Positions 50,090 through 58,816 of a stretch of 64,000 nt of DNA are shown here, piece after piece. Position 1 is the stretch's first letter. The number at the start of each line of letters is the position of its first letter. The notes beneath the pieces are model-generated. The model ran no database searches, was not told the origin of the DNA, and saw only the letters and a program-made list of their open reading frames with translations. The stretch lies in NCBI RefSeq assembly GCF_005845215.1, contig NZ_SPHO01000022.1:23608-87607 (forward strand), read 5' to 3'. The position numbers were made by a program, and so were the translations under genes. The DNA comes from Clostridium sp. 1001271st1 H5 (GTDB taxonomy: Bacteria > Bacillota > Clostridia > Lachnospirales > Lachnospiraceae).

Positions 50090-50932
50090 TCACACCCCGG
50101 AGTACGCAGAAAACCCGCCGTCCACCGGAAGTATGATTCCCGTGATAAAACCGGCCGCCTCATTGTTGAGCAGGAACAGGAGGGCCCCGTTCAGCTCCTC
50201 AGGCTTACCGAACCGCCCCATGGGAGTGGCGGCCAGAACCTTGGCGGTCCTGGCCGCCGGCCTTCCGTCCTCCTCATAGAGAAGTCCTTCATTCTGCCTG
50301 GTCACAAAGAATCCCGGCGCAATGGCATTGACCCGGATTCCGGCCTTTGCAAAGTGCACGGCCAGCCATTGGGTAAAATTGCTGAGGGCAGCCACTGCCC
50401 CGCTGTATACAGGTATCCTGGTAAGGGGCCTGGCCGCACTGGCGGAGGAAATGTTGATGATATTGCATCCCTCCCGTCCCACCATATCCTTGGCAAAAAC
50501 CTGGCAGGTGAGAAATCCGCCTAAAAAGTTCAAATCCAGAACCCCCTGTACGCCCTTGCACTCCATGTCAAAAAAGGTGGCCACATCGGCCTCAATATCC
50601 CCCATCTCAAAATATTCCTTGGTTGTATTGGCCCTGGCCTGGTTGCCTCCCGCGCCGTTAATCAGGATATCGCAGGGTCCTAACTGGGCCAGCACCCTGG
50701 CGTGTACGCTTTCCAGCATTTCTTTGTCCATGACATCCACTCCGTAGGCAGCAGCCGTACCGCCGGCCTCCCGTATGTCCCTGGCAGTCTCCTCGGCCGC
50801 CTCCAGATTTATATCCAGCAGGGCCACCGCAGCACCGGCCCGGGCCAGGGTCCTGGCGAACATGCCGCAGAGGATTCCCCCTGCTCCGGTCACCACCGCC
50901 ATCTTTCCTGTTAAATCCGTCCCCAATACCAC
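50090..50932 (-). CDS. SDR of the mannonate oxidoreductase type, missing the canonical catalytic lysine
   Basis: 280 residues. NAD motif TGAGGILCG near 15-23, INISSASAARPLTRIPVYSG and VNAIAPGFFVTRQNEGLLYE are those of SDR-type fructuronate reductase (UxuB/YjmF), which makes D-mannonate for UxuA. The active-site YxxxK reads Y176-S-G-A-V180 (codon GTG), so the lysine that activates the tyrosine is absent. It is encoded 130 bases downstream of uxuA. Function may be weakened, altered or rescued by another residue. Confidence 0.85.
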   Translation of the reverse strand: MVLGTDLTGKMAVVTGAGGILCGMFARTLARAGAAVALLDINLEAAEETARDIREAGGTAAAYGVDVMDKEMLESVHARVLAQLGPCDILINGAGGNQARANTTKEYFEMGDIEADVATFFDMECKGVQGVLDLNFLGGFLTCQVFAKDMVGREGCNIINISSASAARPLTRIPVYSGAVAALSNFTQWLAVHFAKAGIRVNAIAPGFFVTRQNEGLLYEEDGRPAARTAKVLAATPMGRFGKPEELNGALLFLLNNEAAGFITGIILPVDGGFSAYSGV

Positions 50933-51062
50933 CTTTCCTTCCTCCTCTCTCTGTTTCCGCTTATCCTTGCAGGATAAGGGAGAAAAAGGGCCTGAGAAAT
51001 CTCTTCCCGGCCCTTTCCTGACTCATACTATATTTTCTGTCTGATTTTGCGCTGTCCGGACA

Positions 51063-52112
51063 TTACCGGCCCATCTTCTCCACAGCCTCGAACAGGCCGT
51101 TGAGATAGGTGGCGCCCAAGGCTCTGTCATACAGGCCGTATCCGGCTCTTCCTGTCTCGCCCCAAATCATACGTCCGTGGTCAGGTCTTACATATCCGTC
51201 AAACCCATTCTCCACCAGCGCCTTTACAATGCCGAACATATCCAGGGAACCGCAGCAGGACAGATGGGCCCTTTCCTCAAAGCCGTTGTCCAGCACAGCC
51301 ACATTTCTCAGATGCGCAAAATGGATTCTTCCCATGGCAGCATACTTACCGGCCAGTCTCACCACATCGTTCTTGGCGGAGCAGCCCAGGGAGCCGGTAC
51401 ACAGTGTGATTCCGTTGTGCCTGTCATCCACCAGCTTTAAGAACTTATCCAGGTTCTCCTCACAGGTAATGATTCTTGGAAGGCCAAAGATACTCCAGCA
51501 TGGGTCATCCTCATGGATTGCCATGTTCACGTCGCACTCAGCTGCAACCGGAATGATGCGCTCCAGGAAATACTTCAGATTGTCCCACAGATTCTCCTCT
51601 GTCAGGTTGTGGTATTCCTCCACCACAGCCTTAAGGCCGTCCTTAGTATAGCTGGAATCCCAACCGGGAAGTGTCAGGTCGCTGTCGCTGTTAAGAGGAT
51701 TTACTGCATCCACCTGCTCCTGATAGTACACCAGGGATGTGGAGCCGTCAGCCAGTTCATGGTCTAACTGGGTTCTGGTCCAGTCAAATACAGGCATGAA
51801 ATTGTAGCAGATACATTTAACGCCTGCCTCCGCAACACGGCGGATGTTCTCACAGTAATTCTCGATGTACTTGTCCCTGGATGCCTTACCCAGCTTTATA
51901 TCCTCATGGACCGGAATACTCTCAATCACGTCAAAGCCCAGGCCCGCATCCTCTACCTGCTTCTTAAGCTTTGCAATGCTCTCCCTGCTCCACACTTCGC
52001 CTACAGGAACATCGTATACAGCCGTAACGATGGACTGCATACCCGGAATCTGGCGGATGTTCTCCAGTGTTACCTTGTCGTCTTCCCCGTACCATCTGAA
52101 TGATAATTTCAT
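51063..52112 (-). CDS. uxuA: Mannonate dehydratase
   Basis: 349 residues. Begins MKLSFRWYGEDDKVTLENIR and shows the TIM-barrel metal residues: ICYNFMPVFDWTRT, HEDDPCWSIFGLPRIIT, LCTGSLG, HFAHLRNVAV and RPDHGRMIWGE. It dehydrates D-mannonate to 2-keto-3-deoxygluconate, the common point of the glucuronate and galacturonate branches. Start follows AGGAGG. Downstream genes of the pathway (KDG kinase and aldolase) are not in this window. Confidence 0.97.
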   Translation of the reverse strand: MKLSFRWYGEDDKVTLENIRQIPGMQSIVTAVYDVPVGEVWSRESIAKLKKQVEDAGLGFDVIESIPVHEDIKLGKASRDKYIENYCENIRRVAEAGVKCICYNFMPVFDWTRTQLDHELADGSTSLVYYQEQVDAVNPLNSDSDLTLPGWDSSYTKDGLKAVVEEYHNLTEENLWDNLKYFLERIIPVAAECDVNMAIHEDDPCWSIFGLPRIITCEENLDKFLKLVDDRHNGITLCTGSLGCSAKNDVVRLAGKYAAMGRIHFAHLRNVAVLDNGFEERAHLSCCGSLDMFGIVKALVENGFDGYVRPDHGRMIWGETGRAGYGLYDRALGATYLNGLFEAVEKMGR

Positions 52113-52164
52113 GTGTAAACTCCTCCTAAAAAGTGTTGTTTTACGTTCCCTAACCTATGGCTTT

Positions 52165-52192
52165 ATTATAACAGAAACCCTGTTTCCGTCCA
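52165..52192 (-). promoter_or_regulatory. Promoter of uxuA with palindromic operator in the spacer
   Basis: Minus strand: TGGACG (52192-52187), 16-base spacer, TATAAT (52170-52165). The spacer contains GAAAC AGG GTTTC (52186-52174), an inverted repeat likely bound by a regulator, perhaps the divergent AraC protein. Confidence 0.6.
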
Positions 52193-52289
52193 TAGTGATA
52201 CTTGCCGTCCATATTGCAAATGTTGTTGTTTCATGCTAAGATGGGGATAAAATCATGATGAATCATGTTTCCCGAGAGGAGGGACTCCC

Positions 52290-53180
52290 GTGAAAAAACA
52301 GCTGTCCATGGACTTTAACACGCGGCAATATATGCAGTCCGGAGACTTTGAACTCTTCTATTACAATGACACCGCGCTGAAATCCGTGGATGCCCATGAG
52401 CATGACTACTACGAGTTCTATTTTTTCCTGGAAGGCGATGTGGAATACCACATTGGTGATAAAAGCTATCATCTGGAATACGGGGACTGCCTGCTGATTC
52501 CGCCGGATACGCCCCATTATCCCCAGTTCCATTCCCATGATAAACCGTACCGCAGATTCGTATTCTGGCTGAACCAGGATTACCATAACAGGCTCCGCCA
52601 GACCGATGAAGAGCTGACCTACTGCTTTGACTATGCCCAGAGCCATCAGACCTACCGGTTCCACACAGATACCATCACCACCCAGGAGATTCAGGGAAAG
52701 CTTACCGACCTGATGGAGGAACGGGTGGGCGGACGCTCCTTCCACCGGCTTGTCTCAGAGCTTATGGCAGTCTCCTTCCTGGTATATGTGAACCGCCTTC
52801 TCTATGACAGTCTGCACCAGAAATCAGCTGTCTATGAAAATGTTCTGTACCTGAATATCTGCGATTATATCAACCGGCACCTGGAAGAGGATTTAAGCCT
52901 GGACAGCCTGTCATCCTTCTTCTATGTGAGCAAATACCATATTTCCCACATATTCAAGGACAACATGGGCATTCCGCTCCACCAGTACATCCTGAAAAAG
53001 CGGCTGCATGCCAGCAAAAACGCCATCTTGTCCGACCAGCCCATCAGCCATGTGTATCTCCAGTACGGCTTCAAGGACTACACCAGCTTCTTCCGGGCAT
53101 TCAAAAAAGAGTACGGCGTTTCTCCCAAGGAGTACAGGGAGCAGCACCGCCTGCCCGAACAGCAGGATTACACCATATAA
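52290..53180 (+). CDS. AraC-family regulator with cupin-type sensor domain
   Basis: 296 residues, GTG start at 52290 with GAGGAGGG 7 bases upstream. The N-terminal cupin (DAHEHDYYEFYFFLEGDVEY, YGDCLLIPPDTPHYPQFHSH) senses a sugar acid; the C-terminal HTH pair is SLDSLSSFFYVSKYHISHIF and ISHVYLQYGFKDYTSFFRAF. Divergent from uxuA, so it is a candidate regulator of uronate use. The downstream radical SAM gene starts 16 bases later and may be cotranscribed. Confidence 0.92.
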   Translation: MKKQLSMDFNTRQYMQSGDFELFYYNDTALKSVDAHEHDYYEFYFFLEGDVEYHIGDKSYHLEYGDCLLIPPDTPHYPQFHSHDKPYRRFVFWLNQDYHNRLRQTDEELTYCFDYAQSHQTYRFHTDTITTQEIQGKLTDLMEERVGGRSFHRLVSELMAVSFLVYVNRLLYDSLHQKSAVYENVLYLNICDYINRHLEEDLSLDSLSSFFYVSKYHISHIFKDNMGIPLHQYILKKRLHASKNAILSDQPISHVYLQYGFKDYTSFFRAFKKEYGVSPKEYREQHRLPEQQDYTI

Positions 53181-53195
53181 GGGGATTTAACCGAC

Positions 53196-54188
53196 ATGAA
53201 TACACCTGATATCCTTTCCTTTGACACATACACAAACTGCTGCCTCTGCCCCAGGATGTGCAGAATCGACCGCAGCCGCACCACCGGGTTCTGCGGCTGC
53301 AGCCATTGCCTTACAGCTGCAAGGGCCGCCCTCCACCACTGGGAAGAGCCCTGTATCAGCGGCGGTGGGGATTCCGGCGGTATCCCGGCAGCGGACGGAG
53401 GTGCCCCTGTACCGGGCGGCGGTATCCCGTCCCCCGGAGGCAGCGGCGCCGTATTCTTCTCCGGGTGTACCCTGGGATGCTGTTTCTGCCAGAACCACCG
53501 AATCAGCAGCGGACATTTCGGCCGTGAGCTGACCGCTAAGGAACTGGCCCAGGTATTCCTCCGGCTCCAGGACCAGGGGGCGTATAACATAAATCTGGTG
53601 ACACCCACCCAGTACCTGCCCCATATCATCTCCGCCCTGGACCAGGTGCGCTCCCGGCTTACCATCCCTGTGGTCTATAACTGCGGCGGTTATGAACGTG
53701 TGGAGACAGTAAAGGCCCTGAAGGATTATGTGGACATATGGCTTCCTGACTTCAAGTACTATGATAACCGTCTGGCCCAGAGATATTCCCGGGCAAAGGA
53801 CTATTTTGAGACAGCGGCGGCTGCTGTCCGGCAGATGATTGACCAGACCGGCGCCCCGGTTTACCAGTCCTCCCATTCCGGACTGCTGGCAAAGGGCGTC
53901 ATCATCCGTCACATGGTCCTGCCGGGACACCGCAGCGACTCCATTGCCCTGCTGGAATGGATGAGCACCAATCTGCCCAGAGGCCGGTATATGGTTAGCC
54001 TTATGAGCCAGTACACGCCCTATGTCAGGAACCAGGAATACCCGGAGCTGAACCGCCGTATCACCTCCTACGAATATGACAAGGTGGTGGATGCCGCTAT
54101 CCGGCTGGGACTCACCCAGGGATTCATGCAGGAAAAAAGCAGCGCCAGGGAAGAGTATACGCCTCCCTTTGATTTAGAGGGGCTTTAA
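53196..54188 (+). CDS. PflX-like radical SAM protein with Gly/Pro-rich insert
   Basis: 330 residues. CTLGCCFC (C91, C95, C98) binds the radical-SAM cluster; SGCTLGCCFCQNHRIS and ITSYEYDKVVDAAIRLGLTQ are as in PflX-type activating-enzyme-like proteins, whose N-terminal cysteines (C15-C38) may bind another cluster. Residues 55-82 are an unusual insert of Gly, Pro, Ala and Ser (SGGIPAADGGAPVPGGGIPS) between the motifs EEPCISG and GSGAVFFSGC that are normally adjacent. No gene partner is seen. Confidence 0.9.
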   Translation: MNTPDILSFDTYTNCCLCPRMCRIDRSRTTGFCGCSHCLTAARAALHHWEEPCISGGGDSGGIPAADGGAPVPGGGIPSPGGSGAVFFSGCTLGCCFCQNHRISSGHFGRELTAKELAQVFLRLQDQGAYNINLVTPTQYLPHIISALDQVRSRLTIPVVYNCGGYERVETVKALKDYVDIWLPDFKYYDNRLAQRYSRAKDYFETAAAAVRQMIDQTGAPVYQSSHSGLLAKGVIIRHMVLPGHRSDSIALLEWMSTNLPRGRYMVSLMSQYTPYVRNQEYPELNRRITSYEYDKVVDAAIRLGLTQGFMQEKSSAREEYTPPFDLEGL

Positions 54189-54222
54189 CCCAAAAACCCG
54201 GAAAAACCGCAGCCCTGGCCGC

Positions 54223-54251
54223 AAAAAAAGCGCCTGCCCATCCGGCTGCGC
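54223..54251 (-). terminator. Intrinsic terminator of the non-coding RNA
   Basis: Minus strand: GCGC-A-GCC-GGATG-GGC-AG-GCGC followed by TTTTTTT. There is an A-run before it on the opposite strand only, so it works for minus-strand transcription. Confidence 0.8.
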
Positions 54252-55079
54252 CACCCCGTCCCAACTCATCCAACAAAGCCTCTCACGGCCAAAACCCCTT
54301 CATGACTTAGCATAAAACACATGAAGACGGATATCGAATCTTTGACTAACCACGTTCGCAGATTACGATATCCGTCTTCTAACTATTTCGTCCATTGGAC
54401 TAAACCTCACTTTTCCGAAACAATCTTTTTAATTATTTCTGGCTTTTTCTATATTAAGTTGTTACACCATTCTACGTTCCGCTACTTCGCTCCTACTTCT
54501 GCATTTCTTCACTTATGTCTGATTCATTTCTTTTATTGCTTTTTCTTTACTATCCGGTATCATCTTTCGTTCTAATAATACTTTCTCGTCATATCACTAA
54601 ACCGATTTTACATTTTTTGATACACTTGAGATAGTGTTACAAATTCAATCATTCATTTGTTTATAAATGCTTCACTCAACAGTTTGTATCTTTAATTCAT
54701 ATCTTTAAATAACTGCAATTGCTCTTAAAACATTCAATCTATATAACTTGTATTTCGTTTATTAAATCATCTATTTGTGAACTTACCCATTCACATATGA
54801 ACTTCATTAACTCATGAAAACTTGCTACTTCTTGAACTGTTTACCAACCGATTGGATGATTGTTTCTTTAAATCAATTTCTTAAAATTACGTTTCTGTTT
54901 GAGCGTTTCACTTAGGTAGATTGGTTTTTCCTGGTCTCATTTATAATTTAATTTCTTAATATTATAAATGAAACAAAATTTAAGTCTTTGGCGGTCCGTA
55001 CCTCCTTTGCTTAGATTTTATTACTTGTGAACTGATTGTCTACAGTTCCTTGAAATCTTTTGTTCTCTGTTCTTTTGTT
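54223..55079 (-). ncRNA. Predicted large structured non-coding RNA (about 850 nt)
   Basis: AT-rich, without a credible ORF on either strand. On the minus strand a consensus promoter precedes it. Hairpins include a 14-bp stem (54934-54947/54961-54974), GAACTG/CAGTTC (55029-55034/55043-55048), GGCGGT/ACCTCC (54990-55005, loop CCGT), CCAA/TTGG (54844-54855), ACACT/AGTGT (54622-54637), GTGAA/TTCAC (54777-54794) and a 14-plus-5-bp stem at 54318-54379. A terminator stem ends at 54223. Size and style resemble ornate RNAs (OLE, GOLLD, ROOL), but I cannot confirm a family by eye. Confidence 0.7.
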
Positions 55080-55085
55080 GTTTTC

Positions 55086-55114
55086 ATTATAGTAAATGCC
55101 CCCGCATTTGTCAA
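55086..55114 (-). promoter_or_regulatory. Consensus sigma-70 promoter of the non-coding RNA
   Basis: TTGACA (55114-55109), 17-base spacer, TATAAT (55091-55086): both hexamers perfect. Start point near 55079. No open frame follows, which marks the RNA as strongly made. Confidence 0.9.
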
Positions 55115-55245
55115 CACTTTTTTAATCTTTTTATTATTTTTTTAGTTTATTAATATTTTAATCCATTTAATTACAATTGTTCCTATTTTAATACACATTT
55201 TAATGTTTTATTTGTATTAATTATTTAAATATTCTGATTTTTTCC

Positions 55246-55288
55246 AAAAAAAGATACCTATATCTCACAGATACAGGCATCTTTTTTC
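55246..55288 (-). terminator. Terminator of the ribokinase gene
   Basis: A 15-position hairpin (AAGATACCTATATCT with AGATACAGGCATCTT, two mismatches, 3-nt loop) lies about 27 bases beyond the ribokinase stop; minus strand continues TTTTTTTGG. Confidence 0.75.
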
Positions 55289-55314
55289 CTATTACTTACT
55301 TTTAGCTGTTTTCA

Positions 55315-56205
55315 TCAGCCACGAAACGCTTCCACTTCTTCTCTGGACGGAATGGAGGGGGCTGCCCCGGGACGTGAAACCGCAATCGCAGCCGCCCTTG
55401 CCGCCAGGTCAAGGGCTTCCCCGGCATCCAGGCCCTGCACCAGGCCTCCAATGAGGAAACCGGTAAAGGTATCCCCGGCTGCCGTTGTATCCGCCACAGG
55501 AACCTTGTAGATACCCTGTGTCAGGATTTGTCCGCCGTCCCAGTAAAGGGAGCCGTCCCCGCCCAGTGTCAGGACGATTCTGGCCCCGGGGAACCTGGAT
55601 GAAAGCTTCTGAAGCAGCTCCTCACCGCTGCCCTGCTCCCCGCATATATCGCCTGCCTCAATCTCATTGAGCAGGAAATAGTCCACATATTCCAGAGGAT
55701 AGGTGCTGATTTTATCATCCATAGGAGAGGGATTCAGTACCAGCATCATGCCCTTTTCATGGGCCTTCTCCATGATATAGCCAATCTCACTGATTTCATT
55801 CTGCAGTACCAGGTAATCCCCCCTCTCAAAGTGGGACATGACTTCATCCACCATGTTTCTGGTAATCCGCTGGTTGGCGCCGCCGTAGAGAAGGATACAG
55901 TTGCCTCCGTCCTTTGCTTTCTGAATGATGGCGTGGCCTGTCTTCCCCTCCAGCTGGGAAATGTACTCCGTATGTACCCCGGCTTCCTTTAGCTGGCGGA
56001 TGAGAAAGTCTCCGTCCCCGGTGCCGACGGCGCCTGCGTGCCATACCATTGCCCCGCTTTTGCTCAAAGCAATGGACTGGTTCAGTCCCTTACCGCCTGA
56101 AAACACATGCATTTCCTCCGAGGACATAGTCTCCCCGCCCCTGACAAAGTGGTCCACACTATAGGTATAATCTATGTTCAGTGAACCGTAATTAAGTATC
56201 TTCAT
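55315..56205 (-). CDS. rbsK: Ribokinase-family sugar kinase
   Basis: 296 residues from ATG 56205 (AAGGAG upstream). PfkB-type motifs: GGKGLNQSIALSKSGA near residue 37-50, and ADTTAAGDTFTGFLIGGLVQ near 240 with the GAGD-type Asp (here AAGD). NPSPMDDKI is the ribose/nucleotide-side segment. It phosphorylates ribose or a related sugar; exact substrate is not shown. Stands alone, with its own terminator. Confidence 0.85.
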   Translation of the reverse strand: MKILNYGSLNIDYTYSVDHFVRGGETMSSEEMHVFSGGKGLNQSIALSKSGAMVWHAGAVGTGDGDFLIRQLKEAGVHTEYISQLEGKTGHAIIQKAKDGGNCILLYGGANQRITRNMVDEVMSHFERGDYLVLQNEISEIGYIMEKAHEKGMMLVLNPSPMDDKISTYPLEYVDYFLLNEIEAGDICGEQGSGEELLQKLSSRFPGARIVLTLGGDGSLYWDGGQILTQGIYKVPVADTTAAGDTFTGFLIGGLVQGLDAGEALDLAARAAAIAVSRPGAAPSIPSREEVEAFRG

Positions 56206-56237
56206 GATTCTCCTTCTCCTTTCCATTCATCTGTTTT

Positions 56238-57332
56238 TTATTCTTCCGGCACCATCTTCCCCACATCCTGGGGAATCCGGGTCAGGTCCCGTTCCACAAT
56301 CATATATATCACTGCATCCGGAGGATTCTCCTCCAGAAGGGACCGGTCAAATGCCTGCCAATGATAAAAGTCCACATTGGCAAAATACCTGGGCAGAACG
56401 TCCATAAGGGCTGTGCCGAAGGAATCCCGGATTACCGCTATCCGGCGTTTATCCGGCGCACCGGGTGTACTTGTATGGACGATGTTCTTATCCCCGTTCA
56501 CGTCCCGGACCTGGACCTCCAGGTCTTCATGGTACCCGCTTACCAGGGCAATCCGGTCATCACAGTATTTCTCAGGCAGGTGGAACAGATTGGCCAGGTC
56601 CCCGGGAGCTCCTTTGATATAATCCACCTGCACGTCCTCTATAGGCACAGGTGTGCCTCCCAATGCCTCTATCAGCATCTGGCCGGCCGCATAACCCCCG
56701 GCGCTGTTCCAGTGGGTGTCCGTCTTATAATACCACACAAAATCCCGGTTTGTGTTAAAGTATTCCCTGGGGTCCAGAACCGTCACATCCGAATGTTCCC
56801 GGATATAATCCTCCAGCTGCTGAGGCCGGTTCCCCTCCCTGACCCGCTTATACGCATCCGGCATATATTCCCCGTAGATTCCTTCCTTGTTGGGAGCAAT
56901 CATCATGAGGAATGGGATGCCCCGGCTCTCATAATAGCCGGCCGCCTTTATGACCTGGCCGCCAATCCAGGCAGCGTCATCCGGGTAAAAGGGCTGGGTT
57001 CCCAGGGCGTCGTAAAGACTCATGCCCCCGGCAAAAAAGTACCAGCCCTCCTTTCCCACAATCACATCCTGGGAATCCGCATAGCCGAACAGCTTTAAGT
57101 TAATCATGGAGTTCATGCTCAGGAAGAGATTTCTAAATGCCGCATGGTCATTGATATAGCTGTTGACCGCAGCCGGATAAGCCTCGTATGTATCAGGTGA
57201 AAACACCGGAAACTCCGCCAGGTTCCTGTTTTCCCCGGTGCCGGTCTGACCGCTTTCCTTTGCAAAGGGAAACAGCAGATTAGGTATCAGAAGCAGGGCC
57301 CAGAACCCTGCAATCATAATCTTTTTCATCAT
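56238..57332 (-). CDS. AlgJ-like O-acetylation protein (DHHW family)
   Basis: 364 residues with a leading membrane anchor (IMIAGFWALLLIPNLLFPFA). WYYKTDTHWNSAGGYAAGQM holds the D-T-H-W site and SFGTALMDVLPRYFANVDFY the SGNH-like part, so it is an AlgJ/DHHW-type O-acetyltransferase partner. It lies 26 bases before the MBOAT gene in sequence and downstream in transcription, so both are one operon. Together they acetylate a cell-surface polymer whose identity is unknown. Confidence 0.88.
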   Translation of the reverse strand: MMKKIMIAGFWALLLIPNLLFPFAKESGQTGTGENRNLAEFPVFSPDTYEAYPAAVNSYINDHAAFRNLFLSMNSMINLKLFGYADSQDVIVGKEGWYFFAGGMSLYDALGTQPFYPDDAAWIGGQVIKAAGYYESRGIPFLMMIAPNKEGIYGEYMPDAYKRVREGNRPQQLEDYIREHSDVTVLDPREYFNTNRDFVWYYKTDTHWNSAGGYAAGQMLIEALGGTPVPIEDVQVDYIKGAPGDLANLFHLPEKYCDDRIALVSGYHEDLEVQVRDVNGDKNIVHTSTPGAPDKRRIAVIRDSFGTALMDVLPRYFANVDFYHWQAFDRSLLEENPPDAVIYMIVERDLTRIPQDVGKMVPEE

Positions 57333-57357
57333 AGGTACTGCTCACTTTCCGTATGGA

Positions 57358-58770
57358 CTAAAATCTGAAGTAAATAAACGCCTGATAGGTACTGCTGACC
57401 ATGAGAAGGGTTCCCAGCAGCAACAGCACCGCCATAACGGCCGCATCCCCCGCTGTTATGTTCTCCTCGTCAAACAGCCGCTCCTTAAGACGGGGCGCCA
57501 GCTGCTGGACAGGCCCGCAGAATACCACTGCCAGCACCAGCAGGAACAGGATGCGGTTATCCGCAAAAATCCGCGGATTCCACAGGCCTTTGCTTGGAAT
57601 CAGCATTGCTTTTAGCAGTATCCTGCCATTGTGCAGGGTATCCACCCGAAACAGCATCCAGCCCACTGCCACAGCTCCCAGAGTGTACAGATGATTCAGG
57701 AATTTCAGGGGATTTTTTTCTAAAATTCTGCCAATCCACAGCCGTTCCGCCACAATGAGAATGCCGTAATATACGCCCCAGCATATGAAATTCATGCTGG
57801 CTCCGTGCCACAGTCCCGTTGCCAGGAATACCAGGAAGAGATTCACGCAGGTACGTTTTAGTCCTCTTCGGTTTCCCCCCAGGGGTATGTACAGATACTG
57901 CCTGAACCAGGTGGAAAGGGAGATATGCCAACGCCTCCAGAACTCGCTGACAGAGGCCGACAGATACGGATAATTAAAGTTCTCCCTGTAGGTAAAGCCG
58001 AACATCCTTCCCAGGCCGATGGCCATGTCTGAATACCCGGAAAAATCATAGTAAATCTGGAAACTGTACAGTATCACGGCCAGCCATACCGTGGCCGTGC
58101 CCAGCTGTTCCAAGGGCAGGTCAAACATCCGGTCCACCACCTGGCCGAACATGTTGGCAAACACCATTTTCTTCACCAAGCCGTACACAAAGCGCTTGAT
58201 GCCGTAGGCATGCATGGACAGGCTCTCCTGCCGCTCCCTTATCTGGGGCTCCAGCTCATGATACTTTACAATGGGACCGGACAGAATCTGTGGGAACAGG
58301 GAGATGTACAGGGCCAGGCGAAACACATTTCTCTGGGCGGGATTCTCCCCCCGGAAGGTGTCCGCCAGATAGGAAATGGACTGGAAGGTATAAAAGGAAA
58401 TGCCGATGGGCAGCGCAATATCCCTTGGCGCAAAGCCCTCGCGCCCAAGGACCGTCATGGCCAGTTCCAGGAAAAAGTTGAAGTATTTAAAGTACCCCAG
58501 AAGCCCCAGGTTAACCAGAATACCCAGGACAAATACAGCCTTTTTAAGCCCCCTCTTTTCCCCGCAGCCATCCAGGGCAAGGCCCAACCCATAGTTGAGC
58601 AGAATGGACAGAATCACCAGGACCACATACCGTGGTTCGCCCCAGCTGTAAAAAATAAGGCTGGCTATGAGCAGAACCCCATTCTTAAATTTTCTCCCCG
58701 GCGAGATGTAGTATATCAGGGCCAGGGCCGGAAGGAAAAACCAAACAAACGTAAGTGAACTGAACAGCAT
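57358..58770 (-). CDS. MBOAT O-acyltransferase (AlgI/DltB-like)
   Basis: 470 residues. ATG at 58770 starts MLFSSLTFVWFFLPALALIY, the usual AlgI start; a longer frame would begin with TTG. EFWRRWHISLSTWFRQYLYI and the catalytic-His region GLWHGASMNFICWGVYYG are clear. MBOAT proteins pass acetyl groups across the membrane to the AlgJ-like partner. About ten membrane segments. Confidence 0.93.
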   Translation of the reverse strand: MLFSSLTFVWFFLPALALIYYISPGRKFKNGVLLIASLIFYSWGEPRYVVLVILSILLNYGLGLALDGCGEKRGLKKAVFVLGILVNLGLLGYFKYFNFFLELAMTVLGREGFAPRDIALPIGISFYTFQSISYLADTFRGENPAQRNVFRLALYISLFPQILSGPIVKYHELEPQIRERQESLSMHAYGIKRFVYGLVKKMVFANMFGQVVDRMFDLPLEQLGTATVWLAVILYSFQIYYDFSGYSDMAIGLGRMFGFTYRENFNYPYLSASVSEFWRRWHISLSTWFRQYLYIPLGGNRRGLKRTCVNLFLVFLATGLWHGASMNFICWGVYYGILIVAERLWIGRILEKNPLKFLNHLYTLGAVAVGWMLFRVDTLHNGRILLKAMLIPSKGLWNPRIFADNRILFLLVLAVVFCGPVQQLAPRLKERLFDEENITAGDAAVMAVLLLLGTLLMVSSTYQAFIYFRF

Positions 58771-58816
58771 ATTGAGGAAAATTCCCTTTCTATCAAAGTT
58801 TGTCAATTATTTATAA

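Noticed and set aside
54321..54575. 84-codon plus-strand frame inside the AT-rich region
   Set aside because: Low-complexity Phe/Tyr/Ser-rich translation of a T-rich strand, no ribosome site, and antisense to the predicted RNA.
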